From: an uncultured Bacteroidota bacterium
Lineage (GTDB): Bacteria; Bacteroidota; Bacteroidia; Chitinophagales; Chitinophagaceae
DNA: 64,000 nucleotides
NCBI GenBank assembly: GCA_903824665.1
Contig: CAIJXT010000010.1
Location: 1-64,000 of the forward strand
Direction: 5' to 3'
The notes beneath the pieces were generated by a model. The model saw nothing but the letters and a program-made list of their open reading frames with translations, was not told the origin of the DNA and did no database searches. Positions 29,318 through 38,966 of the stretch are shown here, in pieces. The stretch's first letter is position 1. Every line of letters starts with the position of its first letter. Both the position numbers and the translations under genes were made by a program.

Positions 29318-30874
29318 ATGACGAAAACCGTTACGATACAACTATTGCCTTCCGATGCATTTAACGATGATGCAGTAAAAAATGCTATTGCTGCAACATG
29401 CGCGATTGGGAAAAAGCGGATAACCGGTTACACCATTCAGAAAAGGTCGATCGATGCACGATCAAGGCAAGCGAAATACATTATTCAACTGTCGGTATTT
29501 ATAGACGGGCCGGTTGAAACGGCCGCACCTTTTGACCCAGAGTTGCAAAATGTTTCCGGAGCAGCACGATCGGCTGTGATAGTAGGTGCAGGGCCGGCAG
29601 GACTTTTTGCAGCACTGAAGCTGATATCTCTGGGCATAAAACCAGTTATAATAGAACGGGGTAAGGATGTGCGTGCGCGCCGGAGAGACCTCGCTGCAAT
29701 AAACAAAGAAGGAGTAGTAAATCCTGAATCGAATTATTGTTTTGGCGAAGGAGGCGCGGGCACCTATAGTGACGGAAAGCTGTACACACGATCGACCAAG
29801 CGGGGTAATGTGCTGAGGATATTGCAACTTTTTCATCATTTTGGCGCAGATGCCAGCATTCTTTTTGATGCACACCCGCATATAGGCACCAACAAACTGC
29901 CACAAATCATTACTGCAATGCGCGAGCAGATCGTAGCCTGCGGAGGTGAAGTTCACTTTGGCACCCGGCTTACCGATCTGCTGACGGAGGGCGACCGGAT
30001 ATCGGGAATAAAGACCGGCAATGGAGATGTCATAAAAACAGACACTGTGATACTGGCAACCGGGCATTCGGCAAGGGATATTTTCGAGCTGCTGCACAGT
30101 AAAAATATACTAATTGAATCGAAACCATTTGCAATTGGTGTCCGGATTGAGCATCCGCAAATGCTCATCGATAATGCACAGTACCACTGCAGTGTGCGCG
30201 ATCCATATTTGCCCCCGGCAAGCTATTCGCTGGTATCTCAGGAAAACGGACGTGGTGTTTTTTCGTTTTGCATGTGCCCGGGGGGAATAATAGCACCAGC
30301 TGCAACTGCACCGGGTGAAATTGTAGTAAATGGATGGTCACCATCCAAGCGGAACAATCCTTTTGCCAATTCGGGTACTGTTGTTGCGGTAGATGAAGCC
30401 GACTTTGCCGCATACGGTTTTACCGGGCCACTCGCAGCAATGCATTACCAACAAATGGTAGAGCGTGCATCTTACAGGGCGGGCGGCGGCGCACTTGTAG
30501 CACCTGCCCAGCGGATGACCGACTTTGCAGAAGGACGATTTTCAACAAACCTGCCTGCTTGCTCCTACCTACCGGGACTGCAAACAGCAATGCTGCAGGA
30601 TGTATTGCCAGCCGAAGTGGGTGCTGCACTAAAAAAGGCTGTTACCACTTTTGGCAGAAAAATGAAAGGCTACTATACCAACGATGCTGTTTTGGTGGCA
30701 ACTGAATCGCGTACCAGCTCACCTGTGCGCATACCCCGAGACAGCGAGAGTTTACAACATGTACAAATCAGAGGGTTGTACCCTTGCGCTGAGGGTGCGG
30801 GTTACGCAGGCGGTATCGTATCTGCCGCAATAGATGGCGAGCGCTGCGCCGAAATGTGCGTTGCAGCATGGTGA
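29318..30874 (+). CDS. FAD-dependent dehydrogenase (COG2509-like)
   Basis: 518 residues. A small N-terminal domain (about 1-80) precedes the dinucleotide-binding motif VIVGAGPAGLFAAL (GAGPAG at 90-95). Further on come the family-specific stretch NYCFGEGGAGTYSDGKLYTR and the C-terminal FAD contact segment GLYPCAEGAGYAGGI. This matches the uncharacterised FAD-dependent dehydrogenases found as about 520-residue cytoplasmic proteins in many bacteria. The substrate is unknown; a geranylgeranyl-reductase-like role has not been shown for this family. Confidence 0.88.
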   Translation: MTKTVTIQLLPSDAFNDDAVKNAIAATCAIGKKRITGYTIQKRSIDARSRQAKYIIQLSVFIDGPVETAAPFDPELQNVSGAARSAVIVGAGPAGLFAALKLISLGIKPVIIERGKDVRARRRDLAAINKEGVVNPESNYCFGEGGAGTYSDGKLYTRSTKRGNVLRILQLFHHFGADASILFDAHPHIGTNKLPQIITAMREQIVACGGEVHFGTRLTDLLTEGDRISGIKTGNGDVIKTDTVILATGHSARDIFELLHSKNILIESKPFAIGVRIEHPQMLIDNAQYHCSVRDPYLPPASYSLVSQENGRGVFSFCMCPGGIIAPAATAPGEIVVNGWSPSKRNNPFANSGTVVAVDEADFAAYGFTGPLAAMHYQQMVERASYRAGGGALVAPAQRMTDFAEGRFSTNLPACSYLPGLQTAMLQDVLPAEVGAALKKAVTTFGRKMKGYYTNDAVLVATESRTSSPVRIPRDSESLQHVQIRGLYPCAEGAGYAGGIVSAAIDGERCAEMCVAAW

Positions 30875-31035
30875 TAATGTCCGTTTTGTTGGTTGGGATT
30901 CTTTAGCCACCAACACCTACAGAAAAGTCTGATTACCCTACTGCAAACAGCCCAAACCCGATTTCCACCTATTGTTGCAATAGTTGGCTTGGTTTTAATA
31001 CATTTACCGTTCAAATATTTCTGTACAATACTATT

Positions 31036-31920
31036 ATGAAGATATTTATCTCCGGCGCATCAGGCCTGGTTGGTGGCAATTGCCTGAAACATTTTACCGA
31101 AATGGGCAGCAATGTGGTTGGCTCCTATTTTTCCTACAAAACTGACAATACGGTTTTCTACGACACGCTCAATCCGGGGCATGCAGAGAACTTTGACATA
31201 GCGGCGTTCGCACCAGATGTGATCGTACACTGTGGTGCACTGACACATGTGGACTATTGCGAAACACACCCTGAAGAAAGCTATGAAAAAACGGTACAGA
31301 GTACAATTAACCTGATAGAAGTTGTAAAATCATGCAAAGCACGCATGGTTTACATCTCGACCGATTATGTGTTTGATGGTGCTGACGGGCCTTACCGCGA
31401 AGATGCACCTGTGCGCCCGATAAGCGTGTATGCTGCCCACAAACTTGAAGCAGAACAACTGGTACTTAAGGAAATCCCGGATGCTCTGGTTTTGCGTGTA
31501 ACCAATGTATATGGCGATGAAGTACGTGGAAAAAACTTTGTAGCACGCATTATCGAACAATGTGTCAACAAACAAAAACTGAAGCTGACGCTACCCTATG
31601 ACCAATACGCAACCCCAGCCAATGCATGGGATATAGCTAGAGCCATGTATGTGCTACTCAAAGACAACAAACAGGGCATATACCACATTGGCAGCACAGA
31701 TTTTCTAAACCGTGTAGAATTGGCATTGCGTGTATTGAGCTACTTCCCGGATGCAGAATATGACCTGATACCAATCAGCACTGCTGATATGAAGCAACCT
31801 GCACCGCGCCCGTTGCTTGGTGGATTTGTAAAAATGAAATTCAGTAATGAATACCCGGAATTCCTCTTCGGCAATGTGGACAGTTACCTGCGCAGCAAAT
31901 TTCAGACGAAGGTTGACTAA
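31036..31920 (+). CDS. SDR-family reductase, RmlD-like (dTDP-4-dehydrorhamnose reductase-like)
   Basis: 294 residues with an extended-SDR fold: nucleotide-binding GASGLVG (7-13), catalytic YAAHK (Y132, K136), and STDYVFDG, the diagnostic RmlD/MAT2B-like motif. The family reduces the 4-keto sugar of dTDP-deoxyhexoses or acts on related nucleotide sugars. No rmlABC genes are nearby, so the exact substrate cannot be given. The glycosylasparaginase gene starts 38 bp downstream. Confidence 0.82.
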   Translation: MKIFISGASGLVGGNCLKHFTEMGSNVVGSYFSYKTDNTVFYDTLNPGHAENFDIAAFAPDVIVHCGALTHVDYCETHPEESYEKTVQSTINLIEVVKSCKARMVYISTDYVFDGADGPYREDAPVRPISVYAAHKLEAEQLVLKEIPDALVLRVTNVYGDEVRGKNFVARIIEQCVNKQKLKLTLPYDQYATPANAWDIARAMYVLLKDNKQGIYHIGSTDFLNRVELALRVLSYFPDAEYDLIPISTADMKQPAPRPLLGGFVKMKFSNEYPEFLFGNVDSYLRSKFQTKVD

Positions 31921-31958
31921 TAAAAACAATACTTTCCCGATATCCAAAACAGTCTTCT

Positions 31959-32975
31959 ATGTCTGATCGCCGCCGTTTTGTAAAATTGTCGATGCTTTCT
32001 TCTGCCGCGTTGCTTGCGGGCAAATCGCTGAATGCGGCGACACAAGCCCTGCCTGACGACAAGCAGTATACTACGCGCAAAGGGAAGCCAGTCGTAGTAT
32101 CTACATGGGATTTCGGGCAGGTGGCCAACGCAGCCGCATGGCGGGTGCTGGAACAAGACCACAGGGCGGTAGACGCTGTTGAGGCGGGAGTACGGGTGCC
32201 CGAAGCAGACCCCGAAAACCAATCAGTAGGTTATGGCGGCAGGCCCGACCGGGATGGCCACGTGACACTAGACGCCTGTATTATGGACGAATACAGCAGA
32301 TGCGGAGCGGTTGCCGCACTTGAGCATATAAAACACCCGATATCTGTGGCACGTATGGTGATGGACAAAACTCCCCACGTGATGCTGGTGGGAGATGGAG
32401 CGCTGCAATTTGCACTGGAATGCGGATTCAGAAAGGAAAACCTGCTGACCACTAAAAGCAAGCGGGAATGGGAACAATGGCTGAAAAAATCGGAGTATGC
32501 TCCGCAGAACAATATTGAAAATATGCTACCCGGCGGCGCATATAACCACGACACTATAGGCATGCTGGCAATGGACAACCGGGGAGATATGGGCGGAGCT
32601 TGTACCACCAGCGGCATGGCTTACAAGATGCGTGGGCGTGTAGGTGACTCTCCGATAATAGGCGCTGGGCTATATGTAGATAATGAAGTTGGTGCTGCCA
32701 CAAGCTCTGGCGTGGGTGAAGAAGTAATACGTATTGTAGGATCGCATCTGGTAGTAGAATTGATGCGCATGGGCTTTCATCCCGAAGCTGCCTGCAGAAA
32801 AGCTGTAGAAAGGATTGCAAACCGTAATGCAGGAAAACCTGTTGATTTTCAGGTGGGCTTTCTGGCATTGAATAAACATGGCGAATACGGTGCATATGCA
32901 TTGCAGGAGGGTTTCACCTATTCGGTAAGAAATGACAAAGAGGACAGAATATTTGAGGCAAAGCATTTGTTCTGA
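31959..32975 (+). CDS. N4-(beta-N-acetylglucosaminyl)-L-asparaginase, Tat-exported
   Basis: An Ntn-hydrolase that cleaves the GlcNAc-Asn bond of N-linked glycopeptides. The twin-arginine signal RRRFVK is followed by a hydrophobic stretch and SLNAA, so export is through the Tat system. The self-processing site NHDTIGMLA places the nucleophile at T199, and the substrate-pocket segments GDSPIIGAGLYVDNEVGAA and TTSGM are present. At 338 residues it is the length of the Elizabethkingia enzyme. It probably shares a transcript with the upstream reductase. It suggests scavenging of glycopeptides in the periplasm. Confidence 0.93.
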   Translation: MSDRRRFVKLSMLSSAALLAGKSLNAATQALPDDKQYTTRKGKPVVVSTWDFGQVANAAAWRVLEQDHRAVDAVEAGVRVPEADPENQSVGYGGRPDRDGHVTLDACIMDEYSRCGAVAALEHIKHPISVARMVMDKTPHVMLVGDGALQFALECGFRKENLLTTKSKREWEQWLKKSEYAPQNNIENMLPGGAYNHDTIGMLAMDNRGDMGGACTTSGMAYKMRGRVGDSPIIGAGLYVDNEVGAATSSGVGEEVIRIVGSHLVVELMRMGFHPEAACRKAVERIANRNAGKPVDFQVGFLALNKHGEYGAYALQEGFTYSVRNDKEDRIFEAKHLF

Positions 32976-33045
32976 TCGTTCCCCACCTTCATTTCGAACT
33001 CCATCTTTCTACATTTTTTCAATCTCTTTCTGTATTAAATCAACA

Positions 33046-33074
33046 AATCCTGCGCTGAACAATCAGGCAGGATT
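33046..33074. terminator. Weak hairpin between convergent genes
   Basis: An 8-bp inverted repeat (33046-33053 with 33067-33074) between the asparaginase and TonB-receptor genes. No clear U-tract; a shared terminator is possible. Confidence 0.4.
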
Positions 33075-33106
33075 CGTTATTTGTGTCAGTATTAAGAAAG
33101 CAATTT

Positions 33107-35485
33107 TTAGAAAGTAAAGCGAACTGTTGGCACCGGGAAAAAGCTTTGCTGGTAAACAGTAACTACTTTGTTGTTGGTGGCATCATAGTACTTCGTGAAA
33201 ATATTCTTGTTGTTGGTCAGGTTCTGAAAATCTATCGCCATTTCCAACGTGCTCTTGCGATACTCCTTGCGGTAAGATGCCCTCAAGTCGGTACGGAAGT
33301 AATTGTTTTGCTTCTGTGAAAATGCCTCGTTTTCCTTGTAGATACCTTTGCCTTCCTGTTGTGATCGTTCAAAATCGACTGGTGTAATATATCTGCCACC
33401 TACATTCGATAATTTCAGATTTACGGCCAGTACACTACCCTTTTTGCCCAGCTTGAATTCCTTTCCACCCAGCACATTCAGCACGTGGCCTGTGTTGAAT
33501 GCTGTGTTTCTTTCCACACCATCGCTACCTGCATACCTAGAATTGAAGAGCGTGGTGGTGACCAGAAAATAGTATCCCTTGTCGAAGAAGCGCTCCAGTG
33601 TGAGCTCAGTACCATAATTGAATCCGCTACCTTTATTTACCAGACTGTCTACCTCAGGCACACCAAAATCAGCGCCGGTGTTCAGGGCAGAAAAGGATGA
33701 TATTCTTTGTTCTACCGGAGCATTGCTTATCTGCTGATAGTAGGCTTCTGCTTTCAAACGCAGCTTGTCTGTAATGTTCCAGTCATAGGTAACAACTGAA
33801 TGGTGGCTGCGGGTAAAACCAAGGTCTTTGTTGGTAAGTACTATGCCATTTGGCGTGGAGGTCTGCATAAAGTACGTATACACATCCTGAGCCTGATGGT
33901 GCAGGCCGTACCCTACGCTTATAGCCTGCTTGCTGCTCAGTGCATACCTGAGGCTGGCGCGGGGCTCTATAGCCATCTTGCTGTTGATAGTGATGTACTG
34001 CCCGTGTATACCCGCAACAGAAGAGAGCTTATCATTGTACCGGTGTTTCCATTGTGTATACCCTTGCAACAATCCAAAGTTGCCCGACTTGTTGATATAT
34101 ACCTCTTCCGAACCATCGGGGCGAATATCTTTATTCATCAGGTTGTAGGTTGTCTGGTCGTAGGTAGCACCACCTTGTATGCTGTTCTTCGCATTCATCT
34201 TGTGTGTTACAGACCATACAGCGGACATTTTGCCGGTCGTAATCTTTCCTGCGGCATCTGGTATTGGTTTGAATGTCACTGTGCTCAGTGAATCCATTTC
34301 GTAATGTTGCAATGTACCACTGTAGCCCAGGGTAAGTTTTGAAGATGTTTTCTCTGATATCTGGTATTCGTAAGACAAACCCGTAAGTGATGAACCGAAC
34401 TTATTGCGCTCGTCGGAATATGGATCACCACCATACAGATCGACCTTGGTAGAGTCTACGTCTTTGCCCAGAAAGTCAATCGCACTCAGGCCGCTGACAC
34501 CAAAGAAACTAATTTTCGACTTGCGGCTAACGTTTGACACCACCCTGAAATTGAGATCCTGGTACAGTGGCACAGCACCACCGGTACCGAAATCAATGCC
34601 AATTTTCTGAAAAGCGCCCAGCGTAGAATACCTGTAATTGACGAGGTAGGATGTTTTTTTGTTTTTGCCGATGGGTCCTTCAGCACCTACTTCAAAGCCA
34701 TTGAAACCAATCTGACCAACAAACTCGCTCTTGTTGCGGTTGCCGTCGCGCAGCTTCATATCAAAGACACCTGCTATTGCGTTTCCATATTGGGCAGGAA
34801 AGGCGCTGGTCATAAAGTCTGATTTGTCTATGTTGTTATTGTTGAGCATACTCACGGGACCACCGGTACTGGTAACAGAGCCATAGTGGTTTGGGTTGGG
34901 CATATTCAGGCCTTCCATTTGCCAGAGCATACCAGCCGGTGAATTGCCGCGTACTACTATGTCGTTTCTGGAATCATTGCCAGACACCACCCCGGCAAAG
35001 TTGGCTGCCATTCTCGATGGGTCGCCCAACGAACCGGCATAGCGTTTGGTTTCATCGACATTGAACGAACGAGCGCTCACCTGTGCCATATCGTTGTTGG
35101 TGCGGGTTTTGTCTTTTGCTTTGCTGTAGCTAATGGTCACCTCGTTGAGGTTGTGCAGTGCTTCCTGCATACCGATATTGAGGTGTACCTCTTTACCCGC
35201 TGTTACAAGCACATCATTAACAATGCGGTCTTCGTAACCGAGGTAAGATATTTTTACAGACTGGCGGCCTATCGGCACACCGGTCAGCATAAAGTTTCCG
35301 TCTACGTCAGATACGGTCCCGTTTGCTGTATTCGAAACAAGGACAATTACGGCGCCTGTAAGTGGTGTTTTTGAGGCTTCGTCTATCACTCTGCCTGAAA
35401 TATTCTGCAATGCCTGCGCATTTGCTCCGATGCCCGACACTAATAGTGCAACGAAGAGCATCATAAAATGTTTGAAAGTATACAT
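33107..35485 (-). CDS. TonB-dependent outer-membrane receptor
   Basis: 792 residues. A signal peptide ends at GANAQA. A carboxypeptidase-regulatory-like domain follows (about 28-110: ISGRVIDEASKTPLTGAVI), then a plug domain (NDIVVRGNSPAGMLWQMEG, about 125-240) and a 22-strand barrel ending in VRFTF. This is the Bacteroidota type of TonB receptor, at the short end of the range and without an adjacent SusD-like gene, so iron, peptide or another ligand is more likely than a large glycan. It is followed on the opposite strand by the asparaginase gene. Confidence 0.9.
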   Translation of the reverse strand: MYTFKHFMMLFVALLVSGIGANAQALQNISGRVIDEASKTPLTGAVIVLVSNTANGTVSDVDGNFMLTGVPIGRQSVKISYLGYEDRIVNDVLVTAGKEVHLNIGMQEALHNLNEVTISYSKAKDKTRTNNDMAQVSARSFNVDETKRYAGSLGDPSRMAANFAGVVSGNDSRNDIVVRGNSPAGMLWQMEGLNMPNPNHYGSVTSTGGPVSMLNNNNIDKSDFMTSAFPAQYGNAIAGVFDMKLRDGNRNKSEFVGQIGFNGFEVGAEGPIGKNKKTSYLVNYRYSTLGAFQKIGIDFGTGGAVPLYQDLNFRVVSNVSRKSKISFFGVSGLSAIDFLGKDVDSTKVDLYGGDPYSDERNKFGSSLTGLSYEYQISEKTSSKLTLGYSGTLQHYEMDSLSTVTFKPIPDAAGKITTGKMSAVWSVTHKMNAKNSIQGGATYDQTTYNLMNKDIRPDGSEEVYINKSGNFGLLQGYTQWKHRYNDKLSSVAGIHGQYITINSKMAIEPRASLRYALSSKQAISVGYGLHHQAQDVYTYFMQTSTPNGIVLTNKDLGFTRSHHSVVTYDWNITDKLRLKAEAYYQQISNAPVEQRISSFSALNTGADFGVPEVDSLVNKGSGFNYGTELTLERFFDKGYYFLVTTTLFNSRYAGSDGVERNTAFNTGHVLNVLGGKEFKLGKKGSVLAVNLKLSNVGGRYITPVDFERSQQEGKGIYKENEAFSQKQNNYFRTDLRASYRKEYRKSTLEMAIDFQNLTNNKNIFTKYYDATNNKVVTVYQQSFFPVPTVRFTF

Positions 35486-35518
35486 AGAAGTGTGTTTTTG
35501 AGATAAGGGTCCCCCCTG

Positions 35519-35548
35519 TGCACAGCCATATGTCTGTATGGCTGTGCA
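35519..35548 (-). promoter_or_regulatory. Hairpin in the leader of the TonB-receptor gene
   Basis: A perfect 11-bp stem (35519-35529 with 35538-35548), 34 bp upstream of the receptor start codon and 91 bp after the GIN gene. No U-tract follows on the minus strand, where the next bases are CAGGGGGGACCC. It could be an intercistronic terminator or mRNA processing element. Confidence 0.4.
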
Positions 35549-35639
35549 TTAAAAAATGTTGGATGATAAAAATTGGATGATAAATGCCGGAGTGAGAAGA
35601 GGATACCGGCTGGCGAACCCGAAACGGGCTGCCTATGAA

Positions 35640-36353
35640 TTATTGGTGTGTAACCTTGCCTGAACCTGAAATGGTTGCCGAAACTGTAGGATTGCCTGTA
35701 TAATAAACATCACCACTGCCGCTGATACGGACATTCAGCGTTTTTGTGACATAAAGCGATGTATTGCCAGACCCGCTTGTATTGGTGGTAGCGTTTTCTG
35801 CCTCCATTCCCAGCAGGTCCATATCGCCGCTGCCGCTGATACGTGTGTCAAGGGAGTTTACCTTGCCACCGTTAACATTGATGCGGCCAGACCCGCTAAT
35901 ATTGGCTGATAAACTATTACCGGTGTAAGATGCTACATGCATATTTCCCGAACCATTTATCTTCAGATATATACTTGTAGATCTGATTGGCTGGTTGACG
36001 TGCATGTTGCCAGAACCATTAATGCCAAGACCTGTAACCGAAGGAGCAGAAATGTAAGTCACCAGGCGGTCGTGGCGGCCAATGTGTGCAAATTTTCTGA
36101 ACTGCAGACGCAATTCTCCGTTGACTATGGGTGTTTCTATCTTATCGACAATATTGGATTGACCAACAATCTCTACTTTGAACACGCTGTCTTGTGTGAA
36201 GTATATGTCACCATCTATGCCTGCGTCGATAGCTGAAAAACCATTGAGGCTGTATGTTTTTGTAATTGATGGACCGTCTCCATGCTCTCTGCGGCAAGAC
36301 TGAAATGATACTACTGCTACTGCTGCCAATGCTACTAAAATGTTCTTTTTCAT
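35640..36353 (-). CDS. GIN-domain (DUF2807) lipoprotein
   Basis: 237 residues. A lipoprotein signal peptide has its lipobox at SFQSC. The body is a beta-solenoid built from repeats of INGSGN / ISGSGD, the hallmark of the head GIN domain once called a putative auto-transporter adhesin. The domain spans about residues 30-235. Such proteins are cell-envelope lipoproteins of unknown function, often next to regulators or TonB receptors. Here the gene sits between the 15-residue-repeat surface protein and the TonB receptor, all on the minus strand. Confidence 0.9.
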   Translation of the reverse strand: MKKNILVALAAVAVVSFQSCRREHGDGPSITKTYSLNGFSAIDAGIDGDIYFTQDSVFKVEIVGQSNIVDKIETPIVNGELRLQFRKFAHIGRHDRLVTYISAPSVTGLGINGSGNMHVNQPIRSTSIYLKINGSGNMHVASYTGNSLSANISGSGRINVNGGKVNSLDTRISGSGDMDLLGMEAENATTNTSGSGNTSLYVTKTLNVRISGSGDVYYTGNPTVSATISGSGKVTHQ

Positions 36354-36454
36354 TTGTTTTTTGTTTTGAAATGTTTGTGTGATTTTATGTTTGTTTTTTG
36401 TGTTTTACTGTTTTGTATCTAGAAGACAACCGTTAGTGTGTTTACCCCTACGCG

Positions 36455-37660
36455 TTACTGAATTTTTTTTGAAATTATTTTTTCGGCGAGTTTTTTGGTT
36501 GCCAAATGAAACTGAACACCACCTTCCACACCTATTGACAGGTCGTGTGCATAATGATAGTTCTCTCGGCTCCACACACTATAGCCTACCCGTCCAAGGC
36601 CATTGCGGTCGGCAGATGTGGTATAGCTGAAGGACGGTCCGGCAAAAACCTCAACATTACCGAAACGTAAAGAAGGCATTACTTTAAAACCGGAGCGGAT
36701 GTCGGTATGGTACCAGCGGTTCGACAAAGATGTTACAGTGGCCTCCATGTTGAACCGGAAGCTGCGGTATACAGGTACATGCATACCCATACCTGCCTGA
36801 AACGCTATCGCAGAATATCCGTCAACAAAGTTGCCTCCCACACCCAGGATACCGTAAAGAGTGCGGCCACCGGAACGGAATGTAGCCAGCGTGGTACCTA
36901 TTTCGTTTACAGAAACGCCAAGCGCCACTTCTCCGTTTCCAATAATATTGATGAGCCCGATGGGACAGTCGCTGCTATCGGCAATATTTACGAAACCGGC
37001 CAACTGCAGGCCTTTTACTTTACCGGCAATATTAATAAAGCCGGCAATTTGTGCACCGTCTACCTGCTCTGCAATGTTTACAAAGCCGGCCACCTGTGCG
37101 CCTTTTACATGCTCTGCAATGTTCAGAAATCCGCCTACCTGTGTATTAGCATCACCTGTAATATTTACAAAGCCACCTATCTGGGTGTTTACCGAGTCAG
37201 CTATGTTGGCAAAACCAGCCACCTGAGCACCATTAACATGACCGGTTGCAATATTTACAAACCCTGCAGCCTGCAAACCATCTACGGTGTCTGCCATATT
37301 CAGCACACCCGCGAGTTGCGCACCCTTTACGTTCTTTCCGCTGATATTGGCAACGCCGGCTGCCTGACAGCCGTCTGTATTACCGCCGACTACATTAAGT
37401 ATACCGCTGGCAATAAAGCCATTTACACTATCCCTTACTATGCTGGCAACGCCTGCACCGCAGAAGCCGAGTTCGGCCCCGGATACCCCGGCAAGTGCAT
37501 GCAGCGATACAAGATTAGCATATTCGGGCGCCTTAACGCCATTGGTACTTAGTGGATAAACAAACCCTATATGGGCATTGCTTTTTAACTGTGTCTGTGC
37601 ATTGACAATAGTGCTTGCAAATGCAACTAGTGCTGTAGTAATGATTGATTTCCTGTTCAT
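36455..37660 (-). CDS. Secreted surface protein with ~15-residue GFVNIA repeats
   Basis: 401 residues. A signal peptide ends at TIVNAQ. From about residue 75 to 245 the chain is a run of about eleven 14-16-residue units of the form VxGAQxAGFVNIAxx, predicting a beta-solenoid. The last 140 residues look like outer-membrane beta-strands (GRTLYGILGVGGN, MEATVTSLSNRWY, GVEGGVQFHLA). It resembles LA_2272-type surface-repeat proteins. Function unknown. It heads a minus-strand cluster with the GIN lipoprotein and TonB receptor. Confidence 0.8.
   Translation of the reverse strand: MNRKSIITTALVAFASTIVNAQTQLKSNAHIGFVYPLSTNGVKAPEYANLVSLHALAGVSGAELGFCGAGVASIVRDSVNGFIASGILNVVGGNTDGCQAAGVANISGKNVKGAQLAGVLNMADTVDGLQAAGFVNIATGHVNGAQVAGFANIADSVNTQIGGFVNITGDANTQVGGFLNIAEHVKGAQVAGFVNIAEQVDGAQIAGFINIAGKVKGLQLAGFVNIADSSDCPIGLINIIGNGEVALGVSVNEIGTTLATFRSGGRTLYGILGVGGNFVDGYSAIAFQAGMGMHVPVYRSFRFNMEATVTSLSNRWYHTDIRSGFKVMPSLRFGNVEVFAGPSFSYTTSADRNGLGRVGYSVWSRENYHYAHDLSIGVEGGVQFHLATKKLAEKIISKKIQ
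36940..37440 (-). repeat. ~45-bp tandem coding repeats
   Basis: About eleven units of 42-48 bp encoding V(K/D/N)GAQ(V/L/I)AGF(V/I)NIA. Unit length varies by one codon, so this is a diverged protein repeat and not a recent DNA expansion. Confidence 0.8.
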
Positions 37661-37805
37661 TTTTTCTGTGTTTGCTAATACGACAACACAGCAAACAAAT
37701 ACCCCTACGCGGCGGCAAAAAAAATCAATCTTGGCATTCGGGAATGGTCATCAGCCTACACAGATGCAAAAGCGGTTTGCCTTTGATTACTATATATTAT
37801 CAACT

Positions 37806-38900
37806 TTATAACACCGTATCCCACCATTTTGATGGCTCAGTGGTTTCATTGAGGTGAGTAACTTCGCCAATTCTGGGATGCAATAGAGGCATACCGGCAT
37901 TAGTTGCCGACGTTACCACCCGTTTTATTGGTTCGTCCCAGTCGTGCAACGCCAGTGCGAATTTGGACCAATGCACCGGAAATAATTTTCGAGCCTTCAG
38001 GTCTTTTGCAGCCTGTACTACCTGCTCCGGCATCATGTGTATATACTTCCAGTATTCATTATACTGCCCATTTTCGAGCATAACCAGATCAAACGGACCA
38101 AACTTGTCACCTATTGCTGCAAAGTGGGAATCGTATCCGGAATCGCCACCTATAAAAATCTGCCTACCCGGCGCGGTCAAAACAAAGGACGTCCACAATG
38201 TTCCGTTCCTTTTAAACCGCCGGCCGGAAAAATGCCTTGCAGGTACGGTGTGTATAGTAAAGCCCGGGCGAAGACTAAAAGATTCATTCCAATCCATCTC
38301 GTGAATGACCTGGCTGTCATAACCCCAGTGCTCCAGGTGAGCACCTACTCCCAGCCCAGTGATCACCTTCTTCACTTTTGGTCGTAGCGCTTGTACTGTG
38401 CGGTGATCGAGGTGATCATAGTGATCGTGTGTGATCAGCAAATAATCAACCTCGGGCATATCATCGGGTGTGTACCTGTCTGCCCCGTCGAAACTCCTGG
38501 TTGTAAAGCTTACAGGAGAGGCATTGCCACTGAAGACCGGGTCGATCAAAAAACGGACACCGCCGGTTTGTAAAAAATAAGACGAATGCCCAAACCAAAC
38601 CAAAATATCTTCATTTCTGTCCAATGAAATTAAGTCCGTTTTAATCGCTGGGATTTTACTTGCCGGAGACGATCGTTTGCTTTTCCTGAAAAAGAAATCC
38701 CTCATTACCGTAGTATACCCCACCCCCTCAGCCAACGCGGGAGTGTTATTAAGGTTTTGAAAGGCACCATTTCGATAGTTGGGCGACTGCTTTATCCGCT
38801 CCATCCGGGCACCCGAAGGTGTTTTTCCAAACTGCTGTTGGCGCATAAAAAGTACCACTATCGCTGCAAATAGGATTACCAGCAAGACAAAAACTATCAT
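37806..38900 (-). CDS. Membrane-anchored metallo-beta-lactamase-fold hydrolase
   Basis: 364 residues. One N-terminal hydrophobic helix (about 1-20) anchors a beta-lactamase_2-type domain with the zinc motif HDHYDH (H158, H160, D162, H163) and later ligand motifs ARHFSGR, GGDSGYD and PVHWSKFAL. The arrangement is closest to NAPE-phospholipase-D-like and UlaG-like hydrolases. ATG 38900 is used; TTG 38909 overlaps a -7 box. The gene is behind an operator-like sequence that is repeated before the adjacent tetR gene, so it is likely the target of that repressor. The substrate is unknown. Confidence 0.85.
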   Translation of the reverse strand: MIVFVLLVILFAAIVVLFMRQQQFGKTPSGARMERIKQSPNYRNGAFQNLNNTPALAEGVGYTTVMRDFFFRKSKRSSPASKIPAIKTDLISLDRNEDILVWFGHSSYFLQTGGVRFLIDPVFSGNASPVSFTTRSFDGADRYTPDDMPEVDYLLITHDHYDHLDHRTVQALRPKVKKVITGLGVGAHLEHWGYDSQVIHEMDWNESFSLRPGFTIHTVPARHFSGRRFKRNGTLWTSFVLTAPGRQIFIGGDSGYDSHFAAIGDKFGPFDLVMLENGQYNEYWKYIHMMPEQVVQAAKDLKARKLFPVHWSKFALALHDWDEPIKRVVTSATNAGMPLLHPRIGEVTHLNETTEPSKWWDTVL

Positions 38901-38906
38901 AAAGCT

Positions 38907-38914
38907 CAAATTTA
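38907..38914 (-). promoter_or_regulatory. -7 promoter box TAAATTTG of the hydrolase gene
   Basis: Exact TAnnTTTG match 6 bp before ATG 38900, so the transcript would be nearly leaderless. The operator-like sequence 38931-38948 lies 16 bp upstream, over the expected -33 region. Confidence 0.6.
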
Positions 38915-38930
38915 TTGTTTTAAAAAAATT

Positions 38931-38948
38931 GATTGACTAATCACTCTA
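38931..38948. promoter_or_regulatory. Candidate TetR operator, copy 1
   Basis: An 18-bp sequence (GATTGACTAATCACTCTA) identical to 39534-39551. Its core TGACTAATCA is an imperfect palindrome. It overlaps the -33 region of the hydrolase promoter. Confidence 0.7.
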
Positions 38949-38966
38949 ACTTGTTCTGAAAAAAAA

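Noticed and set aside
36707-37552. 281-codon plus-strand frame with repeats
   Set aside because: It is the reverse reading of the 15-residue repeats of the minus-strand surface protein, which has a signal peptide and the real repeat signature.
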